A stretch of 64,000 nt of DNA, from NCBI RefSeq assembly GCF_000425705.1, contig NZ_AUDY01000011.1, forward strand, positions 124,001 to 188,000, in the 5' to 3' direction. The stretch is from Halobacillus kuroshimensis DSM 18393 (GTDB lineage Bacteria > Bacillota > Bacilli > Bacillales > Halobacillaceae). Within the stretch, counting starts at the first letter, position 1. The number at the start of each line of letters is the position of its first letter. A program made the translations under genes and the position numbers. Under the pieces are notes generated by a model. It worked only from the letters and a program-made list of their open reading frames with translations, made no database searches and had not been told where the DNA came from. This document shows, piece after piece, positions 43,368 through 51,877 of this stretch.

Positions 43368-44461
43368 ATTTGATTGTATAAAAAACGTGCGTAACCAATC
43401 GGATTGGTATGTTTGGCCTTCCATTCCTCCAGGCGTTTTCCTTTATAGCGGACGTTTCCGTAACGGCCGCGGAAGTTGCATTCGATGAAATACACCCGCC
43501 CGGAAGTATCCAGAGCCAGATCGAAAGCGATATCTGCGATGTGTTCGGCGTACCTGTCGATGTGGCGGGCCAGCTGGACGGCCTTTTGTTCAATGCAATC
43601 TCTTGTTGGAATCAGTGGGAAGTCAGGGTGGTGGGTAAAGACATCTTCAAAGCTGAGCGACTGCCCTCCCTGACTAAGGTTCGTGATGAATTGATCCTTA
43701 CTCGGTGAAACCTTGCATAAAATACCGGCGACCACCCAGTTTCCGGTGTGATTGCGCTGGACAACGACGCGCAGGTCGAATGGCCGTCCTTTGCAGGTGG
43801 CAAGCAGGATCTTCTCCTGAATGAGATAAGGCCTGGCATCGAAGGCTTTCAAGATTACTTCAGGAATTTCCTCCTGGAACGTTTCAACTTCCCACTGCTT
43901 TCGTTTCACCTGGTATTCCAACCGCCAGCTGTTCTTCGAAATTTTCTCTATATGCATGATTCCAGCACCCAGGCTGCCGTTGACAGGCTTTAACAGGACA
44001 GAATCATAAGAGGCCATCATGGTTTTTAAAACGGCTGGATCTGCTTTTGCTGTCCGGGGCAGAGAGTGGCGGAGCTCAGGGTCTTTCATGATCATCGTAT
44101 GCATCCGGTATTTATCGTGTTTAAAGCCTTTGTGATTGTAGAAGATGATCCCTGATTCAGTTAGGAACCTCTGCTGCTTTCTGGACAAAAATCCACGGGA
44201 ATACAAAATCTGTGGAAGAGGCATCGTCCGCTGTTCATATCCATTTTCACTGCTGATCCATGCTTTTACTGCCGCCCTGCCGGGTTGGATAGCTTTCACT
44301 TTGAAAAAGGCGGCTGTCAACATGAACTGGTCTGCCGCTTCCTGATATGCGCGGACATTAATTTGACTTCCTTCCACTGCCAGCCGGTCGCAGATGCTGT
44401 CAGGCAGGATGATGCCGATGGTCTCTTTTTTCTCGATATGTCTCACCTCCCGGGTTTCCAT
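43355..44461 (-). CDS. YheC/YheD-type ATP-grasp protein 1
   Basis: A 368-residue protein of the family called endospore-coat-associated YheC/YheD in Bacillus. The ATP-grasp Lys is K158 in LLKPVNGSLGAG, the adenine-binding strand is YLIQEKI, DLRVVVQ lies at 229, and the Mg-binding residues are D314 (AFDLALD) and E327-x-N329 (FIECNF). All catalytic residues appear intact, so it should ligate a carboxylate to an amine. Substrate unknown. The N-terminal 150 residues are the family-specific part. It is divergent from ATP-grasp protein 2. A GGGAGGTG lies inside the first codons, so the start may be later. Confidence 0.88.
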   Translation of the reverse strand: METREVRHIEKKETIGIILPDSICDRLAVEGSQINVRAYQEAADQFMLTAAFFKVKAIQPGRAAVKAWISSENGYEQRTMPLPQILYSRGFLSRKQQRFLTESGIIFYNHKGFKHDKYRMHTMIMKDPELRHSLPRTAKADPAVLKTMMASYDSVLLKPVNGSLGAGIMHIEKISKNSWRLEYQVKRKQWEVETFQEEIPEVILKAFDARPYLIQEKILLATCKGRPFDLRVVVQRNHTGNWVVAGILCKVSPSKDQFITNLSQGGQSLSFEDVFTHHPDFPLIPTRDCIEQKAVQLARHIDRYAEHIADIAFDLALDTSGRVYFIECNFRGRYGNVRYKGKRLEEWKAKHTNPIGYARFLYNQMKHP

Positions 44462-44490
44462 TTATCCTATGTATACAGAAGGAAGAAAAG

Positions 44491-44516
44491 ATATGTTCTT
44501 TCCGGTTGCTCATACA
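44491..44516 (+). promoter_or_regulatory. Sigma-E-like promoter of ATP-grasp protein 2
   Basis: ATATG is separated by 15 bases from CATACA, resembling the mother-cell sigma-E pattern (ATA at -35, CATACANT at -10). It lies 38 bases before the start codon. This would place expression in the mother cell of the sporangium. Confidence 0.45.
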
Positions 44517-44553
44517 TATAAAAGAAGCCGGAAAATGAACAGGGGGGACACGT

Positions 44554-45870
44554 ATGTATCAAGTGAATAAAGGAGAGGGGACGGGAACAGCCATCACGCT
44601 TCACCCATCATCCGCCTTGAAAGAGGGGATGGAGAACGGCCGGGTATATACCTGGGAGTTTGGACTGCAGTCCTGTCAGGGCGTACTTCGGACATCCGAC
44701 CAGGTAGACGAAGATCAGATGGTTATGTCAGGGGAAGTCCTCGGGATCCTGATGCTTCCCATGGAGCCCCATTATGAAGTGAAATGTGAGAGAGATACCG
44801 TTCATATTGGACCTATTATAGGAATCGTCGCATCCAGCCGCCTGGAAGGTTTGCAGGATATGCTGCACAAGCTGCGGCGTTATGTGAAGAACTACGAATC
44901 CTTTGGTGGAGCCGTCATTGCGTTTTCCAATGAAGCTGTGGACGTGGATAAACGGCTGGTGGCTGGGTATCTCTTTGATCCTGTGAAAAGGGAATGGACC
45001 GCAGGGATTTATCCGTTTCCACAGGTCATTATCAAGCGTGTTCCACTAAAAAAGAAGTGGCAGAAACAATTTCACCAATTGATCGGAGACCGCATTTTTC
45101 ATTCCGGAACGTTTACCAAGTGGGAAATGTATACGTGGTTTCAATCTTCCTCGTTTTTGAAGCCGTACCTTCCCGAAACGAAGATTTTCCAGGGTTCAGC
45201 AGATTTTCTTGAGATGTTGGAGACTCATCATTGTGTTTATGTAAAGCCTGTAAAAGGGATGCAGGGAAAACGTGTGGCGAAGGTGCTGCGTACAGAGAAG
45301 GGGATGAGGGTGATCTATATTCATTCAGAAGATAAAAAAGAGTTTTTATTCCCTCGATCTGAAGACGGGCTGACTTTTTTGAAGGAAGTCTTTGCCGGCA
45401 GTGAGGTGATCGTTCAGCAGGGCCTCGACCTTCAATATGAGGGGAGGGTCAATGATTTCCGGGCGGTTATGGTGAAAAACGGGGAAGGAAGCTGGGAGAG
45501 CTTTGCTTTGATGGGAAGAACCAGCCAGGAAGGGCAGATTGTCAGTAACCGTCATCAAGGGGGGAAGATTGAACCTGCGGTCGTCATGCTGGAACGGATG
45601 TTTAAGGAAAAGGAAAAAGTGTCTTCTCTAATCGGGGAGATTGAGGAGCTGGCTCTCCGAGCATCGGAAGTCATTGAGAACTGCGGTTTCCACTATTGTA
45701 AATTGGGCATCGATATCGGTGTGGATCGACACGGGCGTGTGTGGTTGATCGAAATCAATCATCGGAATCCGAATGATTTTGTTGCTTCTTTTACGGGAGA
45801 CAATGAACTTGCCAACCGTATTCGTACAGCCAATATGCTGTATGCGAAACGAGTGGCGGGCTTTAAATAA
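44554..45870 (+). CDS. YheC/YheD-type ATP-grasp protein 2
   Basis: A 438-residue member with the extended N-terminus (residues 1-110, beta-rich, ending HIGPIIGIVAS) seen in YheD. The ATP-grasp domain starts near residue 150: YVKPVKGMQGKRV, QQGLDLQYEGRVNDFRAVMV, and LGIDIGVD with LIEINHRNP as the Mg site. The start ATG has a GGGGGG ribosome site and a sigma-E-like promoter. B. subtilis YheC and YheD are sporulation proteins; YheD assembles around the forespore. The enzyme's substrate is unknown. Confidence 0.88.
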   Translation: MYQVNKGEGTGTAITLHPSSALKEGMENGRVYTWEFGLQSCQGVLRTSDQVDEDQMVMSGEVLGILMLPMEPHYEVKCERDTVHIGPIIGIVASSRLEGLQDMLHKLRRYVKNYESFGGAVIAFSNEAVDVDKRLVAGYLFDPVKREWTAGIYPFPQVIIKRVPLKKKWQKQFHQLIGDRIFHSGTFTKWEMYTWFQSSSFLKPYLPETKIFQGSADFLEMLETHHCVYVKPVKGMQGKRVAKVLRTEKGMRVIYIHSEDKKEFLFPRSEDGLTFLKEVFAGSEVIVQQGLDLQYEGRVNDFRAVMVKNGEGSWESFALMGRTSQEGQIVSNRHQGGKIEPAVVMLERMFKEKEKVSSLIGEIEELALRASEVIENCGFHYCKLGIDIGVDRHGRVWLIEINHRNPNDFVASFTGDNELANRIRTANMLYAKRVAGFK

Positions 45871-45898
45871 GAGCAGCACAGGAAAAAGTTCGTTCTAT

Positions 45899-46245
45899 CC
45901 AGTTAGAGTTGTCCGTATGTCATGTTGAGAGGGCACGTTCCGCTTATCGGTGGATGCTTGCCGCGGGCACGGCCTCAGCTAACTTGGTCAAGAAAACCAT
46001 TTGACCAAGTGGATCTTCGGCTCGCGCTGTTCCCGCAGGCGTCACCACCGAACGCTACACGTGCCGATACCTGTGGGAAGACAGCTTTATCCTATGATAA
46101 AAGAGAACGTTGAGCATAGCTGCTTCGCCGTTTCAAAAGAACAGTACAAGCTGCGTTACTGCCGCTTGCGTGAGGAAAATCCTATCCATGACCAAGGATT
46201 GGTGATCGCTCCTTTGGAGTCACTAGAAAAAGGTTTCTCTACAAG
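45899..46245. repeat. Dispersed convergent-junction element, copy 4 (A hairpin)
   Basis: The A part runs from CCAGTTAGAGTTGTCCG, with TCGGTGGATGCTTGCCGCGGG pairing with CCCGCAGGCGTCACCACCGA, and the inner stem ACTTGGTCAA (45982) with TTGACCAAGT (46001). The tail (46070-46245) is shared with copy 1, not with copies 2 and 3. No B hairpin is present. The short ORFs within it are not taken as genes. It lies between convergent genes. Confidence 0.78.
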
Positions 46246-46248
46246 CTA

Positions 46249-46278
46249 AGCAGCCCTTCCATAAATGGAAGGGCTGCT
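46249..46278 (-). terminator. Terminator of the ATP-grasp / Mur ligase operon
   Basis: AGCAGCCCTTCCAT and ATGGAAGGGCTGCT pair around AA. It directly follows the MurF-like gene on the minus strand. Confidence 0.92.
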
Positions 46279-46280
46279 TT

Positions 46281-47660
46281 TTAGGTTTCGTCTTTGAGGA
46301 CGCGGATGAAATGACTATAGGAGTCCCGCATCGATGTTTTAATTAAACACACGGTCTGGTCATCTGCAAATTTTTGAATGAGCTCAAGCGCTCGTTCTGG
46401 TGTGCCGCACATATAAACATGGCGCGCTCTCATCCCGCATTTCACAGCTTCTCTGGCCATGACGGCCGCTCGCTCTCCGATAGTGATGAGCCGTCCGGGC
46501 TGGTTGTTGTAAATGAGGCGTCCGATTTTTTTATGCTCCTGAATTTCTTCAGGACCCAGCTCATTGATCTGCCCGAGCACAGCTACACTGTTTTTGCCGC
46601 GTGATTTTTCCTGTAATACGGCAAGGGCAGCTTCGATGGAACCGGAGTTGGAGTTCCAGGAGTCATCAATTAATGTGGACCCGTTCAGGCCGTTGGTGAT
46701 TTCCAAATGGCGTTTCAATGGTGGAAAGGTTCGGAGCCGCTGCAGCAGGGTTTCGATATCCACCCCGAAGGTATGGGCGGCAGCTATGGCTCCGAGGGCA
46801 TTGCGGACCATATGAAGTCCAAAGGCAGGGACGAAGGCTTCATATTTTTTTTCAGCATGGGTGAGGGTGAACGTCATCCCTTCATCCGTATATTTGATGT
46901 GGGACCCTCTGTAATCCGCCTGCTCACCGGTCCCGAACCAGATGATCTGCCCGGGAGGGAGTGATCGAGCGAAGCGCTTGGAATGGTCACATTCTGAATT
47001 CAGGAAAATAGGTTGATCCACTCCCGCACCTTTGAGTAATTTAGCTTTTTCCTCAGCATACAGGTGCTGTGATCCATAGCGTTCAATATGATCCGTTCCG
47101 ATCCCGGTTATCAACACGGAAAAGGGGCTGAAACAGCGGACACATTTCTCCAGGTGCCCTTTCTTTCCAACACCGAATTCGAAGATTCCGAAATCGGTAT
47201 TCTCGTTCATCCTTGTTAAAACCCCGGCGTTCGACCGGAAAAGATTGTAGTTGCCTTTTGTTGCTTTTACGTGGTGATTCTCAGTTAACAGATACTTGAC
47301 CATCTCTTTCGTCGTCGTTTTTCCATAACTGCCGGTGATGGCAAGGTGGGGAGTGGAAAGAAGGCGACGGTACCAGGCAAGGAAGTGATGGTAGGCTTCC
47401 CTTGTTTTTTTTACTTGAATAACCGTAATGTCACCGCGGAGGGGGGGGAGTCTTTTTGGACGGCTTGTGATCATCACACACGCCGGCAGCTGCTCTGTCT
47501 CCTGAACCGCTGGTGCTTTTACATCCAGGCAGAAGTATAAGCAGCCTGGCTTTACTTTCTTCACACGGGTGACGACACTTTTTACAACGGACAGGGATCC
47601 TTCACGTACAACCACACCATCCAATTCTTTCACAAGGTCACTGACTGATAGTTTTCTCAC
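46281..47660 (-). CDS. MurF-like Mur ligase in the spore ATP-grasp cluster
   Basis: A 459-residue Mur ligase. The N-terminal part (VTRVKKVKPGCLYFCLD) resembles the MurE/MurF UDP-substrate domain but is reduced. The central ATPase has ITGSYGKTTTKEM, GNYNLFRSNAG, FEFGVGKKGHLEK, TGIGTDHIERYGSQ and the carbamylated-Lys region AEEKAKLL. The C-terminal domain has DDSWNSNSGSIEAAL and LGQINELG. It ligates an amino acid or peptide to a carboxylate. It is not the housekeeping MurF by context: it ends a five-gene operon with ATP-grasp ligases and a coat-like protein. The start is GTG after AAAGGAG. Confidence 0.88.
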   Translation of the reverse strand: MRKLSVSDLVKELDGVVVREGSLSVVKSVVTRVKKVKPGCLYFCLDVKAPAVQETEQLPACVMITSRPKRLPPLRGDITVIQVKKTREAYHHFLAWYRRLLSTPHLAITGSYGKTTTKEMVKYLLTENHHVKATKGNYNLFRSNAGVLTRMNENTDFGIFEFGVGKKGHLEKCVRCFSPFSVLITGIGTDHIERYGSQHLYAEEKAKLLKGAGVDQPIFLNSECDHSKRFARSLPPGQIIWFGTGEQADYRGSHIKYTDEGMTFTLTHAEKKYEAFVPAFGLHMVRNALGAIAAAHTFGVDIETLLQRLRTFPPLKRHLEITNGLNGSTLIDDSWNSNSGSIEAALAVLQEKSRGKNSVAVLGQINELGPEEIQEHKKIGRLIYNNQPGRLITIGERAAVMAREAVKCGMRARHVYMCGTPERALELIQKFADDQTVCLIKTSMRDSYSHFIRVLKDET

Positions 47661-47690
47661 AGGATTCTCCTTTGCGCAGGAGCCGGAATT

Positions 47691-48128
47691 CTACCACTTC
47701 GGCTCCATGATAATGTCACGTTTCATTAAATCGATATTCAAACAGGAGAGGGAGGAAATAGAAGGAACAGGCTGGGCTATCAAACAATCCGTCCTTTTTA
47801 AGGCATAGATTTCTTCCATCCATCCCGCAGGTTCCCCGTAAATCGTAAAAGGCTGAAGAAGGGATAGAAGAACGTTTTTTTCTTGTTTATGAATGGCTTC
47901 AATGCGGAAACACCACGTTTGAAACGTTTCTCCACCAATGTCGCCCTCGGCAGAGAACGGTATGGAGGAGTGGTGTCCATAGAAGCAGAAAGGGATGGTG
48001 TCGATACGCATGAGTTTAGCGAGGAGTGGGCTGCATGGATCTGAGGGGTCTCCCTGAAGTTCCAGCTGCTGTTGATAAAGTGTTTCAATGCTTTTCAATA
48101 GACTCGCTTGATCCTTCAACCTTTCCAT
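47691..48128 (-). CDS. Diverged CotY/CotZ-like spore coat protein
   Basis: A 145-residue protein that matches the CotY/CotZ fold in order: LLAKLMRIDTIPFCFYG aligns with the TVPF strand of CotZ, ETFQTWCFRIEAIH with the FFRVERVH strand, VLLSLLQPF with LSLLIAF, and LKRTDCLIAQP near the end with LEKTNYCIEVDL. Most coat cysteines are missing; only four or five remain. CotY/CotZ build the cross-linked outer coat crust or exosporium base. Lying between two ligase genes in one operon, it could be the protein the ligases modify. The start codon is uncertain by a few residues. Confidence 0.65.
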   Translation of the reverse strand: MERLKDQASLLKSIETLYQQQLELQGDPSDPCSPLLAKLMRIDTIPFCFYGHHSSIPFSAEGDIGGETFQTWCFRIEAIHKQEKNVLLSLLQPFTIYGEPAGWMEEIYALKRTDCLIAQPVPSISSLSCLNIDLMKRDIIMEPKW

Positions 48129-48144
48129 CCCCTTTCAATCAGCT

Positions 48145-49167
48145 TCAGGACTTATACTGCTGAGCCATGTAACAAGCATAAGGAATCATATGCCGGGCAA
48201 TGGAAAACTCCCTGTGCCGGCTCCCAGGACGCCAGTTCACTTCATAAATCCACAGTTTTTGATGGCGGTCAACGGCTGCATCGATCCCGATTTCATCGAA
48301 AGAACGTCCGGGGTATAACGTTTCGAAATGCGTGGCGAACTGCACAGCAAAGTACTCAAGGAGCTGCTTGATATTGTAATATTCACGGCCGAATTCTTCC
48401 TTGAGGAAGGGCACAAGTTCTCCACGGTAGCCTCCCCGGCTGACATTGCTTGTTAATCGCTTGGTTCCACTGATTCGTGGATAGATCAAGGCCGTCTGCC
48501 ACCGGCCTTCTTCATTTTTATGGACATGGAGGCGGAAGTCATAGCTGAATCCCGCATTCGTCCGACTGTCGATATACGGCTGAATCAAATATTTTTTGTT
48601 TTGAAGAAGGTCGGTGACTTTCTTTTCCCAAACCTCCCGCGGACAGGTCTGCTTCTCTAATCCGGTCTGCCAGGTAACGGATCCATCCTCAAGCTTTGTA
48701 ATGAAGTGGATGGATTCTCCTTTCCGGCCTGAGTGAGGCTTGATGACGGCTTCCGGGTGATCTTGAAGAAACAACTGGACATCTGCCGTTGATTGAAGCG
48801 GATGGCTGGGAATCAGGTGGCCCGCAAACGTTTTTCCTCGTTTGATTTTGTTATAGACAGTCAGCTTGCTGCCAATCGATCGGCTGATAAACGGAATCTG
48901 TCTGCGGAGAGCACGGCTGACGGCTTTCTGCTTTGAGGATCTGGGCGCACTGATATTGATGATGACCTCAGGGAAGGGGAGATCCTTTTCGTGCCAGGAT
49001 CCTTCCTGATAAATCCACCCTTTGATGCGTCTGTGGTCAAAATCAATCCCTGAATAAGAGAAGTAGAAAAAATCTGATCCATGCATTTTTGCTGCAGCTG
49101 CATAAGCAAAAGCTTTCGTGACGTGATGGGGTTTTTGACGGTAATGAAGCATTCCGATCCGTGTCAT
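48145..49167 (-). CDS. YheC/YheD-type ATP-grasp protein 3
   Basis: A 340-residue member with a short N-terminal part (TRIGMLHYRQKPHHVTKAFAY). The ATP-grasp core has VIKPHSGRKGESI, YLIQPYIDSRTNAGFSYDFRLHV, IGIDAAVDRHQKLWIYEVNWRPGS, so the Lys, Asp and Glu-x-Asn residues are present. The C-terminus follows the SRHREFSIARHMIPYAC pattern. The start at 49167 follows AGGGTGTGG. The gap to the upstream gene is ten bases and to the downstream coat-like gene 16. Confidence 0.86.
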   Translation of the reverse strand: MTRIGMLHYRQKPHHVTKAFAYAAAAKMHGSDFFYFSYSGIDFDHRRIKGWIYQEGSWHEKDLPFPEVIINISAPRSSKQKAVSRALRRQIPFISRSIGSKLTVYNKIKRGKTFAGHLIPSHPLQSTADVQLFLQDHPEAVIKPHSGRKGESIHFITKLEDGSVTWQTGLEKQTCPREVWEKKVTDLLQNKKYLIQPYIDSRTNAGFSYDFRLHVHKNEEGRWQTALIYPRISGTKRLTSNVSRGGYRGELVPFLKEEFGREYYNIKQLLEYFAVQFATHFETLYPGRSFDEIGIDAAVDRHQKLWIYEVNWRPGSRHREFSIARHMIPYACYMAQQYKS

Positions 49168-49177
49168 ATTCCACACC

Positions 49178-50401
49178 CTATATCGGTTCTAAATGAAATT
49201 TGATTTTCTCCGCTGCTGACTTTGCTGCGTTGACAGCTTCGTCTTTATCCGGTGAAGAAGCGATGACATACGCATAACGGTGTCCCATGGATACAGGAGC
49301 GGACAAAATCGATCCTCTGCGTGGCTTTACGTAGACTTTTTTTATAGACGCCACAGTTTTGGCTTTCTGTTTTCCTGTTACTTTAATCAACTTCCCCCTG
49401 CCTTGGATGGTGATGAAGTGAGCATAGGCGGAGAGCTGTTTCTTCGGGATGCAGTCAATCCTGTCTCCCAGGTTCAACTTCAACGTTTCCTTTACTAACG
49501 AAATGCCGGTGGATTCATAAATCAGCTGGTTGACAGCACTCCCGGATATCCGGGGGTTGATTTCAATCAGTTTCCACCCGGAGTCCGTCTTCCTCATTTC
49601 CGCGTGGCATGTGCCATGTGTGAGGCCAAGATGGTGAACGATATTTTCGATGGTCGTCTGCAGTTCTTCGGTACTGGAATCAGAGAGCGGCGCCGGCATA
49701 AGATAACCGGTGATGATGAAGCGGGCTTCTTTAGAGATGATTTGTTCAATGACAGCGGCCAGCTGAACCGTTCCATGTTCGACAATGATCTCAATCAGAT
49801 ACTGGGGACCTTCCACATATTCTTCTAGTAGGAGGGAGGACAGACCAGACTGCCTTTTGAAATAGGTGCAGGCATCCAGGAAAGCCTCCTTGTCTTTGAT
49901 TAAGAGAACGTCTTTGGAGCCATTGGAAACAGGGGACTTCAAAATAAAGGGCAGTTGATCGGCGTAAGTATGAAACAACGTATCAGCATCTTTCTCCAAT
50001 GATAGAACCGCATGCTTAGGAGCTGCGGGGTGTCCGTTCAATATTTCCCTGAACCTTGTTTTATCTTCCATATGATACAAAGCGGGGACAGACAGAGAAA
50101 TTAAACCCAGTTCAGCTGCCATTTCTGCAGCCAGACGAACAAAAGGGTCCACGAAACTAATAAAGGCTTTGATTTGTTTTTCTTGTTTATTTATAATCGC
50201 CAGCTGCTCGTAAATGACGTCTTTATCCTGTAAATCTTTGACGAAAATCATTTGATGCACATCGGGATACTCTTCGCGCTGGTTCATCTTCTTCATCTGC
50301 TGGGTGAGGAGGATGGTGAAATAGCCCATCTGCACGGCTGCCTCAATGGCATCTCTACTGGATCCGGATTTGTGTGTTTCTAAAAAGACGATGCAGTCCA
50401 T
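49178..50401 (-). CDS. L-amino-acid-ligase-like ATP-grasp enzyme
   Basis: A 407-residue carboxylate-amine ligase. The N-terminal domain begins VFLETHKSGSSRDAIEAAVQMG and the linker has VPALYHMEDKTRFREIL. The ATP-grasp core has FILKSPVSNGSKDVLLI, LLEEYVEGPQYLIEIIVEHG and the Mg site LIEINPRISGSAVNQL. After residue 320 a C-terminal domain like that of L-amino-acid ligases (LAL_C2, BacD group) follows. Such enzymes make dipeptides from free amino acids. Within this operon it may supply a dipeptide to the MurF-like or YheC/D enzymes (inference). Confidence 0.85.
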   Translation of the reverse strand: MDCIVFLETHKSGSSRDAIEAAVQMGYFTILLTQQMKKMNQREEYPDVHQMIFVKDLQDKDVIYEQLAIINKQEKQIKAFISFVDPFVRLAAEMAAELGLISLSVPALYHMEDKTRFREILNGHPAAPKHAVLSLEKDADTLFHTYADQLPFILKSPVSNGSKDVLLIKDKEAFLDACTYFKRQSGLSSLLLEEYVEGPQYLIEIIVEHGTVQLAAVIEQIISKEARFIITGYLMPAPLSDSSTEELQTTIENIVHHLGLTHGTCHAEMRKTDSGWKLIEINPRISGSAVNQLIYESTGISLVKETLKLNLGDRIDCIPKKQLSAYAHFITIQGRGKLIKVTGKQKAKTVASIKKVYVKPRRGSILSAPVSMGHRYAYVIASSPDKDEAVNAAKSAAEKIKFHLEPI

Positions 50402-50419
50402 AACCTCATGTCCCTTTCT

Positions 50420-51769
50420 TTACCGGGGGTCCGGGATATGTTCCTGTGGAAAACCACACATACCTTTCAATGCATCTACGTAGGATTTTTGTATGTGCCA
50501 ATATAACTCATTTTCTCCTGCATAAAGGGGAAGCCGGTCATCCACATACCGGTGATTCATTTCAATCAGCCAGATCTTTCTTTTTTGGTCCAAAGCAATG
50601 TCCACACCAAAGTAGCCAAAAACGGTTCCGGACTCCTGCTCTAAGCGTTCAGCTGCCCGGCAGCAAACAGAAAAAACCTCTTCACGGAGATGGTCGATCT
50701 CTTCTTTGGAAAGGGAAAAACATGACCTCACCACATCCTCTGCGGAAGAGGCATGACCACCGCCGGCGAGATTGCTGATGATACTTTGTGGAGCACCTGT
50801 CTTAGCGACCCATCCAGCAGCTTTCCACTCAGCCTGCCTATCCTTATGCAGATAGATCCGGTAATCGATTACTTGGTGATTGAACGCAATGTCCAGACAT
50901 TTCTGTGCAAGGTATGGTTTTCGACCGATGGATTTATTCAGGTGGATGGCTGCTTCTTCCGGAGTCAGGCATTTCTCCATGTTCGTTCCATCTTCTCTCG
51001 TCCGTACATGCCACGTCCGGCTTCCGGCAGAAGGTGAAATTTGAATCGTTTTACGTCCGAATGACCCTTTGACAGGTTTTAAAAATAACGATCCCCACTG
51101 GTTCACCCAATCGACGGCTTCTGAACCTCCTGTAAAAAGAGCGGTAGGAGGCAGGTGCGGGAGAAGGGACGGATCCTTCTTTAAGTACTGAAAGACCTGC
51201 CATTTTGAATAAACAGCTTGATTAAAGACGGCACCGTTTACGTGACGTTCGAAACTCAACTTCAGCTCTTTCTTTAACGACATACGCTTATACACAACAT
51301 CGGGGTAGGGGAGAAGTCTTTTCTCCCAGCTTTCATCAAGAGGGTTATACATGTATCCGCTCAACTGCGTGTGTCTGGATTGAATGCCGTCCAGAGAAAA
51401 AATGGTGAGAATGCCGCTTTGGAGCGGATCATTCTGCAGCACACGGTTGAATCGTTTTCTTTTTCCCGGCAGGTATTTTTCCCTGCCTGCCGCTAATATT
51501 CCTAAATGAGGACCAATCCTGAGATGGCCTTCATCATTACGCAGTTGAAAGCTTCCCTGGTCAGGGAAAAGCAGTTCATCGGCGGTCCGTGAGGAAAGGC
51601 GTGCGTGTCGTTCCTTCGTTCCTTTTATTGTGACAGCCGCAGCTTTTGAACCGAATTCGACGATCATCGGAGTTTCCTCCTGAATAGACAGCTGTTGAAG
51701 GATGTGATGTGGAAGGTGGAAATCCCGCCCTTCCCCATTTTCTTTTTGAATGTGAATGGCGCCGTGCAT
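50420..51769 (-). CDS. YheC/YheD-type ATP-grasp protein 4, first gene of the operon
   Basis: A 449-residue member with the long N-terminal domain (HIQKENGEGRDFHLPHH...LRIGPHLGILAAG). The core has LFLKPVKGSFGRKTIQI, LAQKCLDIAFNHQVIDYRIYL, FGVDIALDQKRKIWLIEMNHRYVDD, so it is probably active. The ribosome site is AGAGGGG. It leads the operon of five genes: YheC/D 4, LAL-like, YheC/D 3, CotY-like and MurF-like, with gaps of 10 to 30 bases. It is divergent from protein 5, with 108 bases between. Confidence 0.88.
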   Translation of the reverse strand: MHGAIHIQKENGEGRDFHLPHHILQQLSIQEETPMIVEFGSKAAAVTIKGTKERHARLSSRTADELLFPDQGSFQLRNDEGHLRIGPHLGILAAGREKYLPGKRKRFNRVLQNDPLQSGILTIFSLDGIQSRHTQLSGYMYNPLDESWEKRLLPYPDVVYKRMSLKKELKLSFERHVNGAVFNQAVYSKWQVFQYLKKDPSLLPHLPPTALFTGGSEAVDWVNQWGSLFLKPVKGSFGRKTIQISPSAGSRTWHVRTREDGTNMEKCLTPEEAAIHLNKSIGRKPYLAQKCLDIAFNHQVIDYRIYLHKDRQAEWKAAGWVAKTGAPQSIISNLAGGGHASSAEDVVRSCFSLSKEEIDHLREEVFSVCCRAAERLEQESGTVFGYFGVDIALDQKRKIWLIEMNHRYVDDRLPLYAGENELYWHIQKSYVDALKGMCGFPQEHIPDPR

Positions 51770-51877
51770 CCTGTATCCCCTCTCATTGGTTTGAGGTACA
51801 GCATATGGTATTCGTGGACAATAGAAGCGTGTGACTAACTTTTACTACGATGTTTTTTACAGGTTGGAGGGAGCCCT

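Noticed and set aside
46281-47660. Housekeeping MurF
   Set aside because: The context (coat-like and ATP-grasp genes) and reduced N-terminal domain argue for a paralogue. The housekeeping copy is expected with ddl elsewhere.
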